Below are positions 5,967 to 10,226 of a stretch of DNA of 10,226 nt, piece by piece. The notes beneath the pieces are model-generated. The model searched no databases, was not told where the DNA came from, and was given only the letters and a program-made list of their open reading frames with translations. Numbering within the stretch: position 1 is the first letter of the stretch; the number at the start of each line of letters is the position of its first letter. The position numbers were made by a program, and so were the translations under genes. The stretch is taken from assembly GCA_041581055.1 (NCBI GenBank), contig JBFGCT010000147.1:1-10226 (forward strand). The letters are read 5' to 3'. Origin of the DNA: JBFGCT01 sp041581055 (GTDB taxonomy: Bacteria > Actinomycetota > Acidimicrobiia > Acidimicrobiales > Ilumatobacteraceae).

Positions 5967-6282
5967 GGCTGATCGGGTGTCGTGTCACCCGTCGTGCGAG
6001 GCATCGTGCGCGCCGTTGCCTCGCCGTTTCTCAGCGCTGTGCGCCAGATCCGGACTCAGAGCGTGATCTGTGAGTTTCAGGCGTCGCGTGAACCTTCCAG
6101 TAGGCGAAGGTGACCATCGGCGGCAACCAACGCTCTCACGGCCCTCGAAACGGCGGCACCGCTTTCTCACACAGGGATGGACAATCGGACGCTTGCTTGC
6201 CAGATCCTCGATTGATTGGGCGTTCGGCCCTTGTCAACAACCCTCTGCAGGTCGATCGTGGAGGGTAGAGAAGGTGGTCAAG
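5967..6282. other. Non-coding gap between integrase and secreted RCC1-like gene
   Basis: These 316 bp hold a short hairpin just after the integrase stop. An in-frame upstream extension of the next gene (from GTG 6070) lacks any secretion-like or family-like features and is treated as non-coding. CCTTC/GAAGG around 6093-6110 could form a small hairpin. I see no tRNA, no riboswitch I recognise and no clear promoter, although one for the downstream gene must lie here or further upstream. Confidence 0.6.
5974..5991 (+). terminator. Hairpin after the integrase, possible terminator
   Basis: CGGGTG-TCGTGT-CACCCG is a perfect 6-bp stem with a 6-nt loop, starting 8 bp after the integrase stop codon. 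No T-run follows, so it would be a weak or non-canonical terminator, which is common in high-GC actinobacteria. Confidence 0.35.
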
Positions 6283-8310
6283 ATGCGCGCTTGGGGCAGG
6301 CTGTGCTTCGTGTTGACGGTGGGGCTGTTGGCGGCGGGGCTGGCCACGAGACCAGCGCCGGCGGAAGCTGGCACAGGCAACGTCGTTGGGTGGGGCATCA
6401 ACTCTTCCGACGGGCAGACAACTCCGCCCGCGGGTTACTACGTTGCGATCGCCGCAGGCGGTGGGCACAGTCTGGCGTTGAAGGCCGACGGCTCAATCGT
6501 TGGCTGGGGCAGGAACTACGACGGACAAGCCTCACCGCCCGCCGGCAACGACTTCGTCGCGATCGCTGCCGGCGAATCGCACAGCCTGGCCTTAAAGGCT
6601 GACGGGTCAATCGCCGCCTGGGGCCAGGGTCACTATGGCCAGACCACGCCGCCTGGCGGGAACGACTACGTCGCGATCGCCGCCGGCTGGTACCACGGTC
6701 TTGCGTTGAAGGCCCAAGGATCGATCGTCGGTTGGGGCCTCAACGTCGGCGGGCAGGCGACACCGCCATCCGGTAACGACTTCGTCGCGATCGCTGGCGG
6801 CCCGTATCACAGCTTGGCGTTAAAAGCCGACGGGTCGATCGTCCGCTGGGGCGAAAACTATCACGGCGCGACGTCACCGCCGTCCGGTGGCGGTCATACG
6901 GCGATCGCCGCTGGCTACGCCTTCGGGGTGGCCTTACGGACCGATGGCTCGCTCGTTGGATGGGGCTCCGACTCCTCCGGAAAGGCGTCGCCGCCTGCGG
7001 GCAAGGACTATGTCGCCATCTCTGCGAGTTCGTACCATGGCCTTGCGTTGAAGGCCGATGGGTCAATCGTTGGTTGGGGCGAGAATTACAATGGTCAAGC
7101 ATCGCCGCCGCCGATCGACGACTACTACGTCGCGATCTCTGCTGGCGAGCAACACAGCCTGGCGTTGATGGGCTTCCCGCCGTCATTCGGTGAGTTCACG
7201 GCGTTGACGCCGAGTCGGGTGTTGGATACGCGTCATGGGGTCGGCACCGGTGGGGTGGTCGGGACGTTGGGTCCGCGTTCGGTGATTGATGTGCAGATCA
7301 CAGGCCGGGGCGGGGTGCCCGCGGTCGGCGTGGACGCGGTCGTGATGAACGTCACCGCGGTGGCCCCCACCGCGTGGACGTATCTGACCGTGTACCCGAC
7401 CGGCATTCCGTTGCCGAATATCTCCAACTTGAACACCACGACCGGGCACACCCAAGCGAACCTGGCGACCGTCCGCGTCGGCGACGGTGGCAAGGTCTCG
7501 GTCTACAACTGGGACGGCACCCCCCACGTCCTGTTCGACGTCGCCGGCTACTACACCAACGAATACGGGCCCGACGGCGCCCGCTTCCGGGCCATCGACC
7601 CAGTCCGTATCGCGGACACCCGGCACGGCATCGGCGGCATCGGCGGCACCCCGTTGGGACCTGACGAAACCCGCACCATCCGTGCCACCGGCTATAGCGG
7701 CATCCCAGTCACGGGGCCGACCGCGGTCGTGCTGAATGTCACCGTCGACGCCGCCACCGCCTGGAGCTTCCTCACCATCTCCCCGGCCGACGTCACCCGA
7801 CCGAACGCGTCCAACCTCAACTACGTCGCCGGGGACACCGTCGCCAACCAGGTCATCGTCCGCGTCCCCGCCGACGGCATGATCGACATCTACAACGCCT
7901 TCGGCACCACCACCGTCATCGTCGACCTCGTCGGCTACTACGAAGACGCCGGCTCCGACTACACGGGACGGTTCCTGGCGTTCGACCCGTTCCGTCAATT
8001 CGACACCCGCGTCGACGACATCTTCCCGCCACCCGGTGACATGTGGGACGGCGACTGGATCCACGTCTGGTGGGACGACGACCCGTACTCAGCAACCGTG
8101 GTCAACGTCACCGTCACCCAAACCCACGGCGGCGGCTACATCGTCACCTACCCCTACCCCGGCACCCCACCCAACACCTCAACGGTCAACTACGGCACCG
8201 GCGACACCGTCGCCAACCACGCCATCGTCCGCTGCGGCCCCGAGATGGCCTTCCTCAACGTCAGAGGCACCACCCACCTCATCGTCGACATCTTCGGCGT
8301 GTTCACCTGA
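6283..8310 (+). CDS. Secreted RCC1-like seven-bladed propeller protein with three C-terminal beta-rich repeats
   Basis: The 675-residue product has a signal peptide (residues 1-29: basic start, hydrophobic LCFVLTVGLLAAGLA, likely cut after PAEA). Seven RCC1-like units follow at about 32-297, each built as GSIVGWG...GQASPPAG..FVAIAAG..HSLALKAD, the number needed for one closed seven-bladed propeller. Three related domains of about 120 residues follow (about 305-426, 433-555, 563-675). They share FxALxPxRVLDTR at the start, VNVTxxxxxxxTYLTVxP and SNLN in the middle, and VxVYNxxGTxHVxxDVxGYY at the end. The third copy is divergent and Trp/Asp-rich. I associate such repeats with exported actinobacterial proteins. 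There is no membrane anchor or sorting signal. The start is ATG 6283 with GAGAAGG 8 nt upstream; GTG 6274 is possible. Function is unknown; binding or adhesion at the cell surface is a guess. Confidence 0.92.
   Translation: MRAWGRLCFVLTVGLLAAGLATRPAPAEAGTGNVVGWGINSSDGQTTPPAGYYVAIAAGGGHSLALKADGSIVGWGRNYDGQASPPAGNDFVAIAAGESHSLALKADGSIAAWGQGHYGQTTPPGGNDYVAIAAGWYHGLALKAQGSIVGWGLNVGGQATPPSGNDFVAIAGGPYHSLALKADGSIVRWGENYHGATSPPSGGGHTAIAAGYAFGVALRTDGSLVGWGSDSSGKASPPAGKDYVAISASSYHGLALKADGSIVGWGENYNGQASPPPIDDYYVAISAGEQHSLALMGFPPSFGEFTALTPSRVLDTRHGVGTGGVVGTLGPRSVIDVQITGRGGVPAVGVDAVVMNVTAVAPTAWTYLTVYPTGIPLPNISNLNTTTGHTQANLATVRVGDGGKVSVYNWDGTPHVLFDVAGYYTNEYGPDGARFRAIDPVRIADTRHGIGGIGGTPLGPDETRTIRATGYSGIPVTGPTAVVLNVTVDAATAWSFLTISPADVTRPNASNLNYVAGDTVANQVIVRVPADGMIDIYNAFGTTTVIVDLVGYYEDAGSDYTGRFLAFDPFRQFDTRVDDIFPPPGDMWDGDWIHVWWDDDPYSATVVNVTVTQTHGGGYIVTYPYPGTPPNTSTVNYGTGDTVANHAIVRCGPEMAFLNVRGTTHLIVDIFGVFT
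6376..7170 (+). repeat. Seven tandem RCC1-like units (38 residues, 114 bp each)
   Basis: Units begin at 6376, 6490, 6604, 6718, 6832, 6946 and 7060. The first six are exactly 38 residues, with no insertions. Unit 5 is the most divergent: VRWGENYHG and an AFGVALRTD end replace HSLALKAD. The DNA copies are clearly diverged, so the array is not a recent expansion. Confidence 0.92.
7195..8307 (+). repeat. Three copies of a roughly 120-residue C-terminal domain
   Basis: Copies lie at about 7195-7560, 7579-7947 and 7969-8307. Each begins with a Phe-containing RVLDTR-type motif (RVLDTR, RIADTR, RQFDTR) and ends with a strand like FDVAGYY, VDLVGYY or VDIFGVF. The third copy replaces the Gly-rich segment after DTR with a Pro/Trp/Asp-rich stretch. 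Confidence 0.85.
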
Positions 8311-8646
8311 CCTCCCTCAGCTGGGTCGATGGTGCAACCGATCTGGCCAGGTTCGCCGGATGGTGAACTGTCTCGGATAGCGATGGCGGATTCAAGTCGT
8401 CGTCGATCGTCAAACGAGATGCGTGGTCCGCATCCGCCGGTCCCGTCCGAGTGCTTGTCGCAGTCGGGCAGTTTGCCGTGGGGTCGTTCCTGGGGGCCTC
8501 TCATCAGAAGACGAGGTTCTGCGGTTCGAACAGTAGGACTGCTTCTGCCTCTCTGAACGGCGCGTTCATCTCGGCGGTCTCGAGGAACGGTGAGCGGACG
8601 GTTCGCGACGGACAACGCCGTCGTGGCGGTTAGGCCGGCTCGCGTA

Positions 8647-8666
8647 CGGATGGGGATCCCCATCCG
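8647..8666. repeat. Perfect 20-bp palindrome
   Basis: CGGATGGGGATCCCCATCCG reads the same on both strands without a spacer. GTA on the left (8644-8646) and TAC on the right (8668-8670) extend the symmetry if one A is bulged. It is more likely a dimeric protein site than a hairpin terminator, since there is no loop. Confidence 0.8.
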
Positions 8667-8793
8667 ATACACCTCGCGGCTGCTTGATCGGTACCGCGAC
8701 AGCGACGAGGGAGCGTTCGATTGCCGTTCCCCTATCGAAGGTGGGATCAAGTGCGGCTTCGTACGATCTCGACGTTCTGATCCCGAGTCGTAG

Positions 8794-8814
8794 TCCCTAA
8801 CCGATCCCTAACCG
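8794..8814. repeat. Tandem direct repeat TCCCTAACCG x2
   Basis: Copies at 8794-8803 and 8805-8814 are identical, with an 11-bp period (about one helical turn). The spacing is compatible with a pair of binding sites on one DNA face; role unknown. Confidence 0.6.
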
Positions 8815-8955
8815 GCGCAGATCACCGTGACGTGTCCCGAGGGCGTAGAGCCCCCACCCGGCCTGCGAGGCAGTCCGTCAAGCCATCTCGCCGACGACGC
8901 CGGGCCGCTCGGTGCTAACCGCGATCTACACCCGCACCCTGACGACAACCCCACC

Positions 8956-9005
8956 CTCAGATCCGAAGAGCCTCAAATCTGAGACCTCGGAGGCCAAGAT
9001 TGGCC
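8956..9005. terminator. Two adjacent inverted repeats, possible terminator downstream of the TPR gene
   Basis: CTCAGAT (8956-8962) pairs with ATCTGAG (8977-8983) around a 14-nt loop. GGCCAA (8992-8997) pairs with TTGGCC (9000-9005) around GA. They lie 138 bp beyond the stop of the minus-strand TPR gene and 645 bp beyond the plus-strand RCC1-like gene. The second repeat has almost no loop and neither has a T-run, so an operator role is equally possible. Confidence 0.35.
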
Positions 9006-9142
9006 GTCGATCGCCGAGTCGCGTCCCCTGTCGAGTCCAACGACACCGGCTGCGTCGAATGTCCGGCGATCAGGGGCGCGTCAGCCCGATCGCGTGCCTG
9101 CGGTATGGGGCGCCGCCGGAATGTTCTCAGACGAAGTCCGGG

Positions 9143-10226
9143 TCAATCTTGAATGTCGAAATCATCTCGAACTTCCTGGGCAGCTTGGGCGACCCTGGGG
9201 TCGACGGGCAGGGAATCGATAGCGCGGAGTTCCACCTCCGCTGCCGCCAGGTCACCCATCAGGGCGTGGACGACGGCGCGTCGGTGGTGCGCCCAACCGA
9301 TGAAGTTCACGTCGTCGGGTGCGAGATCGATGACGGCGGTCGCATCCGCGAGTGCCCCGTCGAGCTGTTCAAGCTCGATCCAGCCGTAGCTGCGATTCAG
9401 ATAGGCGCGGGCGAGAAGGTTGGTGTCGTCGGGCTCGAGTTCGATCACCACGGTCCAATCAGCGACTGCCTCGACGGAGCGGTCGAGCTCATATTGTGCG
9501 GTGGCACGGTCCATGTGGGCGTAGACGAGAAGGCCGTCGTCGGGTTGGAGTTCGATGGCGGCGGTGGCGTCGGCGACGGCTTCGTCGAACCGGCCCGCGC
9601 CGAGCTGGGCGCCGCAGCGGTACATGTAGGCGTTGGCAAGGTCGTTGGTGTCGGCGGGTTGGAGTTCGATGGCGGCGGTGGCGTCGGCGACGGCTTCGTC
9701 GAACCGGCCCAGTGACAGCAGGGCGGAGCTGCGGTTCACGTACGCGGTGAAGAGATCGTCGTCGTCGTCGGGTTCGAGTTCGATCGCCGCGGTCGTGTCG
9801 GCAACGGCTTCGTCGAACCGACCCAGCCCTGCCAGCGCGAATCCGCGTTCCCGGTAGGCCTCGGCGAGCTGGTTGGCATTGTCGGGTTCGAGCTCGATGG
9901 CGGCGGTCGTATCGGCGATCGCTTCCTCGAAACGGCCGAGCTTGGACAAGACGGTGCCGCGTCCGATGTATGCCTCAACGAGCCAGCTGCTGTCGTCCGG
10001 TTCGAGTTCGATGACGGTGGTGGCGTCCGCGATGGACTCATCGAACCGGCCGAGCCGTGAGTGGGCGACGCTTCGTCCAACGTACGCGTCGGCGAGAAGG
10101 TTCGTGTCGTCGGGATCGAGATCGATGACTGCCGTGGCGTCCTCGTCGAGGTCGTCGAACCGTTCAAGCCCGTTCAGGGCGTGGCATCGGACCAGGTAGG
10201 CGCGGGCCAGGTCGTTGGTGTCGTCA
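9143..10226 (-). CDS. Tetratricopeptide (TPR) repeat protein, 5' end outside the window
   Basis: The frame is open from the right edge (first complete codon at 10225) to the TGA at 9145-9143, giving 360 residues of a longer protein. It consists of about nine TPR units with an unusual length of 38 residues. Each unit follows A(V/I)ADxTAAIELEPDDxNxLAxAYxxRxxALxxLGRFDE, that is, a 34-residue TPR with four extra residues (DDTN-like) in the turn between helices. One unit (QPDDGLLVYAHMDRA) is 37 residues. The last unit is degenerate and the chain ends in an acidic tail (VRDDFDIQD). TPR superhelices bind other proteins; no enzyme domain is visible in this part. A TTG at 9949 could serve as a start, but coding continues upstream with the same repeats, so it is rejected. 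Confidence 0.92.
   Translation of the reverse strand, partial: DDTNDLARAYLVRCHALNGLERFDDLDEDATAVIDLDPDDTNLLADAYVGRSVAHSRLGRFDESIADATTVIELEPDDSSWLVEAYIGRGTVLSKLGRFEEAIADTTAAIELEPDNANQLAEAYRERGFALAGLGRFDEAVADTTAAIELEPDDDDDLFTAYVNRSSALLSLGRFDEAVADATAAIELQPADTNDLANAYMYRCGAQLGAGRFDEAVADATAAIELQPDDGLLVYAHMDRATAQYELDRSVEAVADWTVVIELEPDDTNLLARAYLNRSYGWIELEQLDGALADATAVIDLAPDDVNFIGWAHHRRAVVHALMGDLAAAEVELRAIDSLPVDPRVAQAAQEVRDDFDIQD
9541..9710 (-). repeat. 56-bp perfect direct repeat inside the TPR gene
   Basis: Positions 9541-9596 and 9655-9710 are identical, offset by exactly 114 bp (one 38-residue unit). They cover the RFDEAVADATAAIELQP part of two neighbouring units. The other units differ at the DNA level, so this pair is a recent duplication or a gene-conversion tract. 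Confidence 0.93.

Larger units (their letters stand above)
8311..9142. other. 832-bp stretch without a credible gene
   Basis: Reading frames here are short, have no recognisable family signature, and the longest (minus strand, 8750-8190) runs back into the end of the RCC1-like gene. What can be seen is a perfect 20-bp palindrome (8647-8666), a tandem 10-bp direct repeat (8794-8814) and a pair of inverted repeats (8956-9005). It may be a degraded gene or element remnant, but I could not recognise one. Confidence 0.6.

Noticed and set aside
5967..6282. Riboswitch upstream of the secreted protein gene
   Set aside because: No conserved core of a riboswitch class that I know was recognised; only small generic inverted repeats are present.
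8476..8492. Possible attR remnant (CCGTGGGGTCG resembling the tRNA T arm)
   Set aside because: The match is only about seven to nine bases with mismatches in the T loop, which is not enough for an attachment repeat.
8190..8750. 186-residue minus-strand frame
   Set aside because: It overlaps the conserved end of the RCC1-like gene, has no recognisable motif and no evident ribosome site.
8912..9715. 267-residue plus-strand frame opposite the TPR gene
   Set aside because: Its repetitive sequence is the shadow of the TPR units, which match the TPR pattern on the minus strand.
6376..10226. Link between the RCC1-like and TPR arrays because both have a 114-bp period
   Set aside because: The two repeats have unrelated sequences and folds; the equal period is most likely coincidence.

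Overview
The window looks like chromosomal DNA of a high-GC actinobacterium. Codon third positions are strongly G/C, the roadblock/GTPase pair resembles the Cvn conservons of actinobacteria, and the secreted protein carries a roughly 120-residue C-terminal repeat of a kind I associate with actinobacterial surface proteins. An Acidimicrobiia (Ilumatobacter-like) source would fit but is only an inference.

Left part (1-904): the bacterial SRP RNA (ffs) lies on the minus strand. Diverging from it on the plus strand are tRNA-Ser(GGA) and the tRNA adenosine deaminase gene tadA. The last A of the tRNA's encoded CCA is also the A of the first plausible tadA start codon, and tadA overlaps the next gene tail-to-tail by 23 bp.

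Middle-left part (882-4346, minus strand): a tight three-gene operon reads roadblock/LC7 protein, then a CvnD/MglA-like small GTPase, then an 806-residue protein with a DUF4388(PATAN)-like N-terminal domain and a long Pro/Glu/Ala-rich tail containing an expanded minisatellite. The first two genes overlap by 4 bp and the last two are 1 bp apart. This looks like a self-contained GTPase signalling module: GTPase, probable regulator or scaffold, and probable effector. No histidine kinase or DUF742 gene lies next to it in the window.

Centre (4476-5966): tRNA-Ser(CGA) is followed 153 bp later by a complete tyrosine recombinase gene. The spacer holds an imperfect inverted repeat and three copies of a 10-bp motif. 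This is the usual look of the integrase end of an element inserted at a tRNA gene, but I found no second copy of the tRNA 3' end, so the far boundary is unknown.

Right part (6283-10226): a 675-residue secreted protein has seven 38-residue RCC1-type units, enough for one seven-bladed propeller, followed by three roughly 120-residue beta-rich domains. It is followed by 832 bp without a credible gene, which holds a perfect 20-bp palindrome and two hairpins. The window ends inside a minus-strand TPR gene whose 5' end lies beyond the right edge. Two neighbouring TPR units in it share 56 identical bases. No CRISPR array, rRNA or transposase was seen.
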